Assembly: GCF_006442315.1 (NCBI RefSeq)
Contig: NZ_VFVY01000002.1
Coordinates: 186,001 to 250,000, forward strand
DNA length: 64,000 bases
Direction of reading: 5' to 3'
From: Mesorhizobium sp. B2-3-4
GTDB lineage: Bacteria > Pseudomonadota > Alphaproteobacteria > Rhizobiales > Rhizobiaceae
How positions within the stretch are numbered: the first letter of the stretch is position 1; the number at the start of each line of letters is the position of its first letter. Both the position numbers and the translations under genes were made by a program. This document shows, piece by piece, positions 45,575-54,458 of the stretch. Under the pieces are notes generated by a model that made no database searches, was not told the origin of the DNA, and saw only the letters and a program-made list of their open reading frames with translations.

Positions 45575-47137
45575 ATGACGACAGCCAATCACCCCGATAC
45601 AGTCCTGATTGTCGATTTCGGCAGCCAGTTTACGCAGCTCATCGCCCGCCGCATCCGCGAAGCCGGCGTGTTTTCCGAGATCGTGCCGTTCCAATCGGCC
45701 GAAGCGGCGTTCAAGCGCATCAATCCGAAAGCCGTGATCCTGTCCGGCGGCCCCGCGTCGACCGGCGACGTCGGCAGCCCGCGCGCGCCACAGGTCGTCT
45801 TCGACGCCGGCGTACCGGTGCTCGGCATCTGCTACGGCCAGATGGCCATGTGCGTACAGATGGGCGGCGTCGCCGAAAGCTCAAACCACCGCGAATTCGG
45901 CCGCGCCTTCGTCGAGATCGAGAAGGACAGCCCGCTGTTCGAGGGCCTCTGGGCGACCGGCCAGCGTCATCAGGTGTGGATGAGCCATGGCGACCGTGTC
46001 ATCGCCCTGCCGCCGGGTTTTCAGGTGTTCGGCAAGTCGGAAAGCTCGCCCTTCGCCATCTTCGGCAATGTCGAGCGCAAGATGTACGGCATCATGTTCC
46101 ACCCCGAGGTGGTGCACACGCCCGACGGCGCCAGGTTGCTGAGGAACTTCGTCCACAACATCGCCGGCATCGAAGGCGACTGGACGATGCGCGCCTATCG
46201 CGAACACGCGGTCGAGGCGATCCGCAAACAGGTCGGCACGGGCAAGGTCATCTGCGCGCTGTCAGGCGGCGTGGATTCGTCCGTCGCGGCGCTGCTGATC
46301 CACGAGGCGGTCGGCGATCAGCTCACCTGCATCCTGGTCGACCATGGCCTGATGCGCAAGGACGAGGCGGCCGGCGTGGTGGCGATGTTCCGCCAGCATT
46401 ACAATCTGCCGCTGATCCTGGTCGATGCTTCGGACAAGTTCATCTCGCAGCTGGAAGGTGAATCGGATCCCGAGAAGAAGCGCAAGACAATCGGCCGGCT
46501 GTTCATCGAGGTCTTCGAGGAAGAGGCGAAGAAACTCGGCGGCGCCGATTTCCTGGCGCAGGGCACGCTCTACCCCGATGTCATCGAGAGCGTCTCTTTC
46601 ACCGGCGGTCCGTCGGTGACGATCAAGTCGCACCACAATGTCGGCGGCCTGCCCGAGCGCATGAACATGCAACTGGTCGAGCCGCTGCGCGAGCTGTTCA
46701 AGGACGAGGTGAGGGCGCTGGGCAAGGAACTCGGCCTGCCCGACAGCTTCATCGGCCGCCATCCCTTCCCGGGTCCTGGCCTTGCCATCCGCTGCCCCGG
46801 CGGCATCTCGCGCGAGAAGCTCGACATCCTGCGTGAAGCCGACGCCATCTATCTCGATGAGATCCGCAAGGCCGGCCTCTACGATGCCATCTGGCAGGCC
46901 TTCGCCGTGCTTTTGCCGGTGCAGACGGTGGGTGTGATGGGCGATGGCCGCACCTACGAATTCGTCTGCGCGCTGCGCGCCGTGACTTCCGTCGATGGCA
47001 TGACGGCCGATTTCTACCACTACGACATGGCCTTCCTGGGTGCCGCCGCCACGCGCATCATCAATGAAGTGCGCGGCATCAACCGCGTCGTCTACGACGT
47101 GACCTCGAAGCCTCCCGGCACAATAGAGTGGGAGTAG
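45575..47137 (+). CDS. guaA: GMP synthase (glutamine-hydrolysing)
   Basis: GuaA aminates XMP to GMP using glutamine and ATP. The 520 residues have an N-terminal class I amidotransferase (nucleophile in [11 protein letters not shown], His/Glu in [10 protein letters not shown]), a central ATP-pyrophosphatase with the P-loop [14 protein letters not shown], and the C-terminal dimerisation domain ending [11 protein letters not shown]. It lies 55 bases after the MTA/SAH nucleosidase. Confidence 0.97.
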   Translation: MTTANHPDTVLIVDFGSQFTQLIARRIREAGVFSEIVPFQSAEAAFKRINPKAVILSGGPASTGDVGSPRAPQVVFDAGVPVLGICYGQMAMCVQMGGVAESSNHREFGRAFVEIEKDSPLFEGLWATGQRHQVWMSHGDRVIALPPGFQVFGKSESSPFAIFGNVERKMYGIMFHPEVVHTPDGARLLRNFVHNIAGIEGDWTMRAYREHAVEAIRKQVGTGKVICALSGGVDSSVAALLIHEAVGDQLTCILVDHGLMRKDEAAGVVAMFRQHYNLPLILVDASDKFISQLEGESDPEKKRKTIGRLFIEVFEEEAKKLGGADFLAQGTLYPDVIESVSFTGGPSVTIKSHHNVGGLPERMNMQLVEPLRELFKDEVRALGKELGLPDSFIGRHPFPGPGLAIRCPGGISREKLDILREADAIYLDEIRKAGLYDAIWQAFAVLLPVQTVGVMGDGRTYEFVCALRAVTSVDGMTADFYHYDMAFLGAAATRIINEVRGINRVVYDVTSKPPGTIEWE

Positions 47138-47299
47138 GGGAAGGCGGCGGCAGGCTGCGACGGCGATTTGCTTGCCGTGCCGTTTCTACTCACACTTCGC
47201 CAGACGCTTTCCCTCTGAACGGCAGGTTCGATCTGCGCCCAGGTCGCGGTTCATGGAAAGCCGTTTCAAAGGGCGATAGGGCTCTGGCGTAGGACGGCG
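47138..47299. other. non-coding stretch between guaA and a degraded gene
   Basis: I see no gene or convincing structure here. It separates guaA from the aldehyde dehydrogenase remnant. Confidence 0.5.
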
Positions 47300-47690
47300 T
47301 GCGAGGGTGTCGTGCTTGGCCCGCTCATCGATGCGCCGGCGCTCGCCAAGGTCGAGGAACATATCGCCGACGCCGTCGCCAAAGGCGCCAGCATTGTCCA
47401 GGTGGCCGGCGGCACCTTCTATGAAGCAACCGTCCTGGCAGACGTGCCCCCGACATGTTCGTGGCCAGGGAAGAAACGTTCGGCCCCGCTCGCTCCGCTG
47501 TTCCGCCTCAAGGATGAGGCGGATGTCATCGCCCAGGCCAACGACACCGAGTTCGGCCTCGCCTCTTACTTCTGCGCCAAAGACCTGTCGCGAGCGTTCC
47601 GCGTCCCCTTGGCGGTCCACGTCGGCACCGGCTGCGAAGATCTGTGTTTGGGTGGCGCCGGCAAGCACCTGAGGCCGTCTGAACGTTGAC
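47300..47690 (+). pseudogene. degraded succinate-semialdehyde dehydrogenase fragment
   Basis: The readable pieces match an internal part of GabD-type aldehyde dehydrogenases: VVLGPLIDAPALAKVEEHIADAV, GGTFYEATVLADVP and LAPLFRLKDEADVIAQAND followed by TEFGLASYFCAKDLSRAFRV (split here). Between DVP and LAPLFR the correct continuation (DMFVAREETFGP) is in another frame, so there are two compensating frameshifts near 47445 and 47490. N- and C-terminal parts, including the catalytic Cys, are missing. It is a relic, not a working enzyme. An intact relative is at 54459. Confidence 0.85.
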
Positions 47691-47722
47691 TTGCTTTGCT
47701 CTTAGTTGTATCAGAAAAAACC

Positions 47723-47743
47723 TCGTTTTGTTATACAAAACGA
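47723..47743. promoter_or_regulatory. perfect inverted repeat at the edge of the catabolic island
   Basis: Arms TCGTTTTGT (47723-47731) and ACAAAACGA (47735-47743) are separated by TAT. They share the core ACAAAACGA with 54001-54009 and resemble the TACGAAAC repeats at 56064, so this may be an operator of the local IclR regulators. It lies 107 bases before the hypothetical gene at 47851. Confidence 0.6.
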
Positions 47744-47850
47744 CAGCGTGCCGACCATACGCTGCGGCGTGCCGGAACCCGGACGTATCGGCCAAGGATC
47801 GTCGGTCAGGTGACCACTATGTCCGGCTGTTCTCGGGAGCGCTGAGAGGA

Positions 47851-48180
47851 ATGTACATTGATTACCAGCATTTGCTCTCAGGCCACGCGCCGTCGCTGCG
47901 GTTTGGACCGCTAACCGCTTCCCGCATCGACGGGCTCCTCGCGCGCGCAAAAGGCTGCGTGGTCGGTCGGCAATGCGGCCGGCCCTTTGTCGACATCAAT
48001 GTCGATGGCGCGCCGCACCGCGTGGTGTTCGATCGCGACGCGGATCTGGAGCTGCTCCTTGCCGCAATAGAGGCAGGCGCAATCCCGCTGCATCGCGATC
48101 GCGAAGTTGTCGCTGCGGTGCTTGGTGTAGGCGCTGTCTTGGTCCTGGCGGTCGCGCTCGCCGTCTGGCTGCGACCCTGA
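47851..48180 (+). CDS. hypothetical protein with C-terminal membrane helix
   Basis: This 109-residue protein begins MYIDYQHLLSGHAPSLRFGPL and ends in one hydrophobic helix (VVAAVLGVGAVLVLAVALAVW). The predicted topology is a cytoplasmic domain with a C-terminal tail anchor. The upstream frame reaches 47686, but the ATG at 47851 gives the more sensible start. It is convergent with the IclR gene at 48188 and preceded by an operator-like palindrome. I do not recognise the family. Confidence 0.55.
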   Translation: MYIDYQHLLSGHAPSLRFGPLTASRIDGLLARAKGCVVGRQCGRPFVDINVDGAPHRVVFDRDADLELLLAAIEAGAIPLHRDREVVAAVLGVGAVLVLAVALAVWLRP

Positions 48181-48187
48181 CCCGCCT

Positions 48188-49003
48188 TCACGAGGCGGCC
48201 GATTGCACGCGTCTGCGCGCGTCGATGGCGCCGCGGTCGTAGCCAAGATTCCAGGAAATGCGCAGACTGGCCTTGAGCAGAGCCTCGATCTGAGCCTGGT
48301 CTGGCGCCGGCTTGATGTTTTGAACCGAGCCGACAATGGCTACCGTGCCTGCAACATCCCCCATGCGATCGAGGATCGGAGCCGCCACCGCATTGATGCC
48401 GAACGTCTCCTCGTTGGGCGCGGTGATGAACCCTTGCACCCGCGCTTGCTCCAGCTCGGCCTCCAGTTTCGCCGCATCGATGATGGTGTGATCGGTCAGG
48501 CGGGTGAGGCCCTGGCGAAGCACATGCTGAAGCAGCGAACGGTTGCTGAAGGCGAGCGCAACCTTGCCCTGGGCGGTGCCGTGCAGGATCAACTCGCTGC
48601 CCTGCCTGACGCCGATCTCAAGATTGGATTTCCCGAACACCGTGCGCAGCACGACCAGCGACCGGTTGCGCAAAGCCGAGACGACGACGGTCTCGCCGAT
48701 CTCGTCGCGCAAAGCGGCGACCGCGTCGGACGAGGCTGTCAGCAACTCGATGCGGCCGGCGGCAACCTGACCGATGAGATAGGACCGGGTGCCGAGCTTG
48801 TAACGGGCCGAGACCGCGTTCTGATCGACATAGCCGCGCTCGACCAGTGTCTGCAGATGCCGGAAGACCGTTCCCTTGGTCGTGCCGAGCAGGGCTGCCA
48901 GCTCGCTCACCCCAACTTCGCCAGGCGCCGCGGCTACCGCTTCGAGCACGTCGAAGGCAAGCTGGACCGATTTCACGCCACTGTCAGACCGTGCCGTCGT
49001 CAT
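48188..49003 (-). CDS. IclR family transcriptional regulator, copy 1
   Basis: This 271-residue regulator has the IclR winged helix (about 5-75; SVQLAFDVLEAV, VSELAALLGTTKGTVFRHL) and the C-terminal effector domain (NLEIGVRQGSELILHGTAQGK and IVGSVQNIKPAPD). The start at 49003 follows GAAGGCGG. It is the last gene of the leftward operon led by the aminotransferase, and is a close paralogue of the regulator at 56125. Placement and shared upstream motifs make it a likely pathway-specific regulator of the island. Confidence 0.92.
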   Translation of the reverse strand: MTTARSDSGVKSVQLAFDVLEAVAAAPGEVGVSELAALLGTTKGTVFRHLQTLVERGYVDQNAVSARYKLGTRSYLIGQVAAGRIELLTASSDAVAALRDEIGETVVVSALRNRSLVVLRTVFGKSNLEIGVRQGSELILHGTAQGKVALAFSNRSLLQHVLRQGLTRLTDHTIIDAAKLEAELEQARVQGFITAPNEETFGINAVAAPILDRMGDVAGTVAIVGSVQNIKPAPDQAQIEALLKASLRISWNLGYDRGAIDARRRVQSAAS

Positions 49004-49106
49004 GTCTTTACCGCCTTCAGTCCTGCGCACCGGCTTTGCCGGCTTGAAGTATTCGTCTCCCGTGCTACCGCGACGTCTCCTCTAACACAAGGTTCCGCAA
49101 CCGGCC

Positions 49107-50138
49107 CTACTTCACGGTTGCCGCGAACACCGACAACACCGCGCGCAGCGCATTGCCCACCTGGGATACGGTATAGCCGCCTTCCTGGACGAGCACAGTC
49201 GGCAGCCGCAGCGCGGCCAGGCGGCGGGCGATCTCGACGAACCCCTCGGAAGTGACGTTCAGCGAACCCAGTATGTCGCTCTCGTGCGCGTCGAGTCCGA
49301 GCGAGACGACGAGGAAGCCGGCATCGAACCGCCTTATCCGCTCAATGGCGATGTCGAGCGCGCACAGATAGTCCGTGTCGCCCGAGCCGATCTTCAGCGG
49401 CAGGTTGAGGTTGAAACCTTCGCCCTTGCCGCTCCCCACCTCGTCGGCATGGCCGGTGAAGAAGGGGTAGGTCATCTCGGGGTCGCTGTGCAGCGAGGTG
49501 AAGAAGACATCGTCGCGGTCGTAGAAGATGTGCTGGGTGCCGTTGCCGTGATGGACGTCGACGTCGATCACCGCGACCCGGGCGTGCCGGGTTCGGCCCA
49601 CAATGGCGGCGATGGCCGCGTTGTTGAGGAAACAGAAGCCTTGGCCCATATCGGCATGGGCATGGTGCCCAGACGGCCGGCACAGCGCATAGGCGACGGG
49701 CTCGCCGGACAGCACCAGGCTTGCCGCATGGGCCGCGCTCGAGGCTGAGCCAAGCGCTGCGCCCCAGGTCTGCGCCGTCAGCGGCGAAACCATGTCGCCC
49801 AGATAATATCCGGCCTGGCCGAGATAGTGCTGGGGCAGGCGCGCCGGAAAATGCCGCGTCGGGTAGATGTTGGGCATCAGCGACGTCACGCCCGGCATCA
49901 TCTGCGGCCAGCGGCCGGGCGCCTCAGTGAGGAACTCGAGATAGCCGGGCTCATGGACGCTTTTCAGGAGCGGGTCGACGACGACAGGCGGCTCGATCAG
50001 ATCCAGCCCCATCTCAAGCGCCACCGCGATAAACGCTTCCAGCCGCTCCGGCGTGTCCTGGCTTTCGACGAGTTGGCCGCGGAAGAAGACCGGCGCGGAT
50101 TTGTATCCGCGCTGCAACGAAGAAACGACGGCGCGCAT
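49107..50138 (-). CDS. histone-deacetylase-family acetylpolyamine amidohydrolase-like protein
   Basis: The 343 residues show the zinc deacetylase fold. They have a tandem catalytic His pair in RPSGHHAHADMGQGFCFLNN, zinc ligands in VAVIDVDVHHGNGTQHIFY and SLGLDAHESDILG, and a C-terminal QEGGYTV whose Tyr lies at the active site. The form is that of bacterial acetylpolyamine amidohydrolases (AphA), which remove acetyl groups from N-acetylputrescine or N-acetylspermidine. It sits in the island operon with a spermidine/putrescine-type transporter nearby, which fits an N-acylated amine substrate. Confidence 0.9.
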   Translation of the reverse strand: MRAVVSSLQRGYKSAPVFFRGQLVESQDTPERLEAFIAVALEMGLDLIEPPVVVDPLLKSVHEPGYLEFLTEAPGRWPQMMPGVTSLMPNIYPTRHFPARLPQHYLGQAGYYLGDMVSPLTAQTWGAALGSASSAAHAASLVLSGEPVAYALCRPSGHHAHADMGQGFCFLNNAAIAAIVGRTRHARVAVIDVDVHHGNGTQHIFYDRDDVFFTSLHSDPEMTYPFFTGHADEVGSGKGEGFNLNLPLKIGSGDTDYLCALDIAIERIRRFDAGFLVVSLGLDAHESDILGSLNVTSEGFVEIARRLAALRLPTVLVQEGGYTVSQVGNALRAVLSVFAATVK

Positions 50139-50178
50139 GATCTACCTCTTCGACGAAACGGGCGGCTAGTTGGGGACG

Positions 50179-50529
50179 TCAGTCGTTCTTCGGCACCGGC
50201 GCGTATTGCGGCCGCGCCGGTGTGAAGACGTCGATGTTGATGACCTCTTCGTTTCCGACGACGACGGCGTGGTGCATCACGTTCGGAGGGATGGCGATCA
50301 GGCTGCCCGGCCCCAGGCGCTGGACGTCGTCGCCGACATGGAAATCCACAGTCCCGGAGACGATGTAGGCGATCTGCTCGTAGACGTGCTTGTGGGGCCT
50401 CGGCTCATGGTCGGGTTGCAGCCGGTGCATGGCGATGGTGGCGCTGTTGCCGGAGAACGCCTTCTGCTCCACGCCGTTGCGGATCGTCTTCCACTCGATC
50501 GCGTTCCAATCGATGCCGTGGATGGTCAT
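50179..50529 (-). CDS. cupin-domain protein
   Basis: This 116-residue single-domain cupin has motif 1 EPRPHKHVYEQIAYIVSG (His, His, Glu) and motif 2 GPGSLIAIPPNVMHHAVV (His). These are metal-binding patterns of small beta-barrel cupins that act as isomerases, dioxygenases or sensors. The ATG at 50529 (MTIHGIDWN) is preferred over the frame from 50610. It is 40 bases upstream of the deacetylase gene in the same operon. Its reaction is unknown. Confidence 0.88.
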   Translation of the reverse strand: MTIHGIDWNAIEWKTIRNGVEQKAFSGNSATIAMHRLQPDHEPRPHKHVYEQIAYIVSGTVDFHVGDDVQRLGPGSLIAIPPNVMHHAVVVGNEEVINIDVFTPARPQYAPVPKND

Positions 50530-50578
50530 GTCAGCGTCCTTTCCCTTGTGTGTGCCTGGACCTGCCGGCGGGGTTCGC

Positions 50579-51484
50579 TCATGCGTCGAGACCGACGAAA
50601 CGGGCCGCATTGTCGGCCGTCATCTTGCGCACATCAGCTTCGGAGTAGCCGAGCTTGAGCAGCAGTGCTGCGATCTGGCGCATGCCCTCGACCGGCGTCG
50701 GATTGTTGTTCTGGCCGAGGTCGGAGCCGAAGAAGGTGTTGTCGACGCCGGCGGCGGATATCACCTGCTTCAGATGATCCTCGTCGAAGAGATAGAAGGT
50801 CGAGGGAACGAACATGCAGATGGAATGCTCGATCATCACCCCCATGGCGACGAGGGCGCTGACCTGATCCATGGATGCACTGTTCACATAGGTGGGATGG
50901 TTCAGGAAGAGCCGCGTGACGCCACGCTTTTTGGCCTCTTCGTAAAAGGGAAAGGCTTCATCGATGTGATGGTGGCCGGCGGAGACGCATGCGTCGGCTT
51001 CCGCGATCAGGTCGAGAATGGCCTTGACCTCGTCCAGCACGACGCCCTGGCCGTCGATCAGGCGCAGGCCTGCCGCCTCGACCGTCTTCTTGGTGTTTTC
51101 GGGAAATTTGCCCTTCAGTTCCTTGGCGGTCTTGATGATGTGGTTCTCGGCATGCGCCGTCGGCATCCACACGATCCGTGCGCCCTGCTTCAGCGCGTAG
51201 TCGACCGCTGACGGATTGAAGCCGCCCAGCGGGTGGTTGAGCACGATGGCGCTCAGCACTTTCGTGTTCTTGCCCATATTGTTGTTGAGCAACGTCGCGA
51301 TCGGCATGGTCGGATAGTAGTGATCCTTGAGCAGGATCGCCCGCATCCCGGCTTCGTCGGCGGCGCGCAGCGCTTCGATATGGTCGATCTTGCGTGGATG
51401 CAGCGAGGGGCCTGAATGGATGTGGAGGTCGACGGCTCCCTTGATGAGCGCGTCGATCCGCGTCTGGTCAATCTCTGTGGTCAT
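50579..51484 (-). CDS. DUF6282 family metal-dependent hydrolase-like protein
   Basis: These 301 residues have an amidohydrolase-like pattern. It includes HxH in GAVDLHIHSGPS, His in LLKDHYYPTMP, VLNHPLGG, His residues in SAGHHHIDEAF, LNHPTYV, and Asp in FFGSDLGQNNNP. This matches the uncharacterised DUF6282 family of TIM-barrel hydrolases. It follows the DHOD-like gene by 15 bases, so the two are tightly coupled. A role in opening a ring or hydrolysing an amide is plausible but not shown. Confidence 0.85.
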   Translation of the reverse strand: MTTEIDQTRIDALIKGAVDLHIHSGPSLHPRKIDHIEALRAADEAGMRAILLKDHYYPTMPIATLLNNNMGKNTKVLSAIVLNHPLGGFNPSAVDYALKQGARIVWMPTAHAENHIIKTAKELKGKFPENTKKTVEAAGLRLIDGQGVVLDEVKAILDLIAEADACVSAGHHHIDEAFPFYEEAKKRGVTRLFLNHPTYVNSASMDQVSALVAMGVMIEHSICMFVPSTFYLFDEDHLKQVISAAGVDNTFFGSDLGQNNNPTPVEGMRQIAALLLKLGYSEADVRKMTADNAARFVGLDA

Positions 51485-51499
51485 GTCGTTGCTCCTCTA

Positions 51500-52558
51500 T
51501 CATTCGCTCGCGAGCGGAGCGGGTATGTAGTCGCGCCAGCGCTCGTCGAGCTCCGGCATGTCGGCAAAGCGCTTGCGGGCGTCGGCGGCACGGCCGACGA
51601 GGTCGCGGGCGGATTGCGATTTCGCGTCGCAATAGGCATCGAGATCGGCGACGGCCTGGGACAGCACCTGCCAGCCGCGCAGCATCACTTCCGAGGCCAT
51701 GCCGACGGCCGAGGCCCCGGCCAGCATCATGCGTGCCACGTCGGCTCCATTGGTGGCGCCGTTGATGCCGATCAGGTCGCGTCCGGCGCCGAGCGCGGCG
51801 CGTGAATTGGCAAGCCAGTGACAGGTCAGCGGCAGGTTCCAGCAGCCGCCGATGCCTGCGCTGGTGGAGAGGAGAGGGGCCTGGCTTTCGAGATCCGGCA
51901 GCATGCCCAGCGCACGTCCCGCCATGACCACGCTGTCGGCGCCGCTGGCGAAGGCGGAGGCTGCAAGGTCCGGCACGCGCTCGCTTTGGCCGGTGATCTT
52001 GATCCAGACCGGAATATCGAGCGCGTCGGTCATCATCTTGGTCAACGCCGCCACCCGCTCTGGCGACAGCACCGTGGAGACCGCGCCTTTCGCGGCCTCG
52101 CTGGCGTAAGGCGTTCCGATGTTGAACTCGAGCACGCGCAGCCCCGCCGCTTCGATGCGCCGCGCCATGTCCAGCGCCGGTTCTTCCGCCGCAAGGATGA
52201 TCGAGGGCACGTAGAGGCAATCGTGCCCGCGCGCCAGCAGATCCATGGCGACGGATTGCGCCAGCCAGGCGTCGAAATCCATCGGCGGCAATCCCGAGCG
52301 CGACAGCACCGTGGTACCGGCCGGCGCCGACGGGCCCCATGGCACTTCGGACCAGCCGGGACCGAGGGCGACATATTCGGCGCGGCGCAATTGCGACTTC
52401 GCCGGCTGCGACTCGTTGATCGACTTGCCGACCACGGCGCCCGCCCCGGCCAGGATCGCGGAGCGTATTCCCGCCGCCTCGATGAGGTGCTCACCCGGCG
52501 CCGCGATGACCGGGTTCTTCAGCGTGGTCCTGCCGACCTGAACGCGAAGGTCCGCCAC
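51500..52558 (-). CDS. dihydroorotate/dihydropyrimidine dehydrogenase-like flavoprotein
   Basis: This 352-residue protein has the FMN TIM-barrel fold of dihydroorotate dehydrogenases: PVIAAPGEHLIEAAGI at the start, VLEFNIGTPYASEAAKG, IPVWIKITGQSE (FMN-contact Lys) and a phosphate-binding LIGINGATNGADVARMMLAGASAVGMASE. The loop that carries a catalytic Cys in class 1 enzymes and in dihydropyrimidine dehydrogenase (NLSCP...C) here reads GTPYASEAAKG, without Cys. The reaction may therefore differ. It lies in the operon between the aminotransferase and DUF6282 genes. Confidence 0.82.
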   Translation of the reverse strand: MADLRVQVGRTTLKNPVIAAPGEHLIEAAGIRSAILAGAGAVVGKSINESQPAKSQLRRAEYVALGPGWSEVPWGPSAPAGTTVLSRSGLPPMDFDAWLAQSVAMDLLARGHDCLYVPSIILAAEEPALDMARRIEAAGLRVLEFNIGTPYASEAAKGAVSTVLSPERVAALTKMMTDALDIPVWIKITGQSERVPDLAASAFASGADSVVMAGRALGMLPDLESQAPLLSTSAGIGGCWNLPLTCHWLANSRAALGAGRDLIGINGATNGADVARMMLAGASAVGMASEVMLRGWQVLSQAVADLDAYCDAKSQSARDLVGRAADARKRFADMPELDERWRDYIPAPLASE

Positions 52559-52624
52559 CGCGTCACCTCGTCCGGCAAGACGCCAGGGCGCGGCGCTGAC
52601 TGCGTAGGTTGGCTGGTCCGCCGT

Positions 52625-53989
52625 TCATTGCGCCTGCTCCGGTTCGGTGATGCGGCCGAGCGTCGCTTCCAGCGCGTCGAGCACCTGCGCGAGTTCTGCG
52701 TCGCTGACGATCAGCGGCGGTGCGACGACAAGCGTGTCGCCCAGCGCGCGCAACAGAACGCCTTGCGCCTGGAGGTCGGCGGCAATCCTGGCGCCCAGCC
52801 TGCCGGGCTTTTCGAACGGCGTCCTGGCGGTCTTGTCGGCGACGAACTCCAGTGCGCCCATCAGTCCGACACCGCGGACCTCGCCGACCAGCGGGTGATC
52901 GCGGAAGCGGCGCAGGCCGTCCTGCAACTGCGCCTGGCGGGCACGGACCGTGCCGACAATGTCGATCTCGTCATAGATGGCGAGCGTCTCCAGCGCGACG
53001 GCCGCGCCGACCGGATGGCCGCCATAGGTGTAGCCATGGCCGAAACCGCCGAACTCAGCGGTGCGGTCCGCCAGCACCTGGTAGATCCGGTCGCTGATCA
53101 TCAGCGCGGAAATCGGGAAATAGGAGGCTGAAAGCCCCTTGGCGCAAGTCAGCATGTCGGGTTTCATCCCGACGGTCTGCGAGCCCCAGTAATTGCCGGT
53201 GCGGCCAAAGCCGCAGATCACCTCGTCGGCGACCAGCAGGATATCGTGCCTGGCCAGGACGGGCTGGAGCAGCTCGAAATAACCGTCGGGCGGCGGAACG
53301 ACGCCGCCGGTGCCCATCACCGGCTCGGCGAAGAACGCGGCAATCGTGTCGGCGCCCTCGCGCTCGATCGTCGCCTCGATTTCCGCCACCAGGCGGGCGG
53401 CGAAATCCCGTTCGCTCTCGCCGGCGGCCGCGCCCCGCCAATGGTGCGGCCGCGAGACGTGGATGAACGTATCCATCGGCAGCCCGAAGCCGCGATGCAT
53501 GTTGGGCAGGCCGGTCAGGCTGGCCGAGGCGATCGTGCTGCCGTGGTAGCTTCCCTGCCGGGACAGGATCTTGCGGCGCTGCTCGTTGCCCTTGGCGGCG
53601 TGGTAATACCAGGAAAGCTTGATCGCCGTGTCGACGGCCTCGGAGCCTGACGTCTGGAAGATCACCTTCGACATTGGAGACGGCGCCTTCTCGATCAGGC
53701 GGCTGGCCAGTTCGATGACCGGCGGCGTCGAACGATGCGCGAAGGTCTGCTGGTAGGGCATCGCCAGAAGCTGACGATGCGCGGCATCGGCCAGGCGTCG
53801 GTTCGAGAAACCGAGCGATGCGCACCAAAGCCCCGAGACACCTTCGATGTACCAGCGGCCGTCGGTGTCCTGCACCCGCACGCCATCGCCCTGCTGAATG
53901 ATCAGCGGCCCGAATTCCTCATGCCGTCGGAAATTGGTCTGCGGATGCAGATGAGTGGCAATGTCACGGTCGCGGAGCAGATTGGTCAT
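52625..53989 (-). CDS. class III (omega-type) PLP aminotransferase
   Basis: This 454-residue PLP enzyme transfers an amino group from an omega-amino compound to a 2-oxo acid. Family blocks are QTSGSEAVDTAIKLSWYYH, GSYHGSTIASASLTG, the Asp-containing DILLVADEVICGFGRTG and the PLP Lys in LTCAKGLSASYFPIS. It resembles beta-alanine/pyruvate or putrescine/pyruvate aminotransferases. It leads the leftward block aminotransferase - DHOD-like - DUF6282 - cupin - deacetylase - IclR. Repeats at 54000-54029 sit just upstream of its start. Confidence 0.92.
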   Translation of the reverse strand: MTNLLRDRDIATHLHPQTNFRRHEEFGPLIIQQGDGVRVQDTDGRWYIEGVSGLWCASLGFSNRRLADAAHRQLLAMPYQQTFAHRSTPPVIELASRLIEKAPSPMSKVIFQTSGSEAVDTAIKLSWYYHAAKGNEQRRKILSRQGSYHGSTIASASLTGLPNMHRGFGLPMDTFIHVSRPHHWRGAAAGESERDFAARLVAEIEATIEREGADTIAAFFAEPVMGTGGVVPPPDGYFELLQPVLARHDILLVADEVICGFGRTGNYWGSQTVGMKPDMLTCAKGLSASYFPISALMISDRIYQVLADRTAEFGGFGHGYTYGGHPVGAAVALETLAIYDEIDIVGTVRARQAQLQDGLRRFRDHPLVGEVRGVGLMGALEFVADKTARTPFEKPGRLGARIAADLQAQGVLLRALGDTLVVAPPLIVSDAELAQVLDALEATLGRITEPEQAQ

Positions 53990-53999
53990 CGTTCAATCC

Positions 54000-54029
54000 T
54001 ACAAAACGATGTCACTTAATACGAAACAT
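54000..54029. promoter_or_regulatory. direct-repeat operator-like site upstream of the aminotransferase gene
   Basis: TACAAAACGA (54000-54009) and TACGAAACAT (54020-54029) form a direct repeat with a 20-bp period, starting 11 bases from the start codon. The same 20-bp-period motif is at 56064 and 56084, and ACAAAACGA recurs at 47735. Confidence 0.55.
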
Positions 54030-54065
54030 AATATGGCTGCAACTCTTTTCCATAAGGCCAGGTCC

Positions 54066-54422
54066 TCAGAAGGTCTTGCGGTAGGAATCCTTGAGGGTGA
54101 TCAGCCCGTCGCGAAACGCATAAAGGTCTATGCCGCGGATCGTCTTGGTCGTGCCGTCCGGCATGCGTTTGTCGATCGACCATTCCATCAATCCGACCTC
54201 GCCATGTGGGAAGAAGCGCCCGCACAGCAGGGGGGAGATGGTGGCGTCCGCAAAGATTTCGGCCAGTTTCGCCCGGATCGCCGGCTTGCCGGCATAGGTC
54301 GTCCCCGGTTCGGGGCCGATCGCAGCGGCATAGACCGCGTCGTCGGAAAAGCAGTTCATGCAGCCATCGAGGTCTCGCGCCGACCAGCGCTCGCCGAACT
54401 GCGTCATCAGGGCCAGGCTCAT
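54066..54422 (-). CDS. NTF2-like (SnoaL-type) protein
   Basis: This 118-residue small alpha+beta-barrel protein of the NTF2 superfamily starts MSLALMTQFGERWSARDLDG and has the typical FSDDAVY, GKPAIRAKLAEIFAD and GIDLYAFRDGLITLKDSY segments. Such proteins are isomerases, hydrolases or binding partners. It lies 36 bases downstream of the dehydrogenase gene and 76 upstream of the aminotransferase gene on the same strand. Its reaction is unknown. Confidence 0.85.
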   Translation of the reverse strand: MSLALMTQFGERWSARDLDGCMNCFSDDAVYAAAIGPEPGTTYAGKPAIRAKLAEIFADATISPLLCGRFFPHGEVGLMEWSIDKRMPDGTTKTIRGIDLYAFRDGLITLKDSYRKTF

Positions 54423-54458
54423 CCTATCTCCTCGGATTGTGGTTCCGGCGCGCTTGCT

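Noticed and set aside
47186..47668. A 160-codon minus-strand frame over the dehydrogenase relic
   Set aside because: The plus strand carries recognisable dehydrogenase pieces, while this frame shows no motif.
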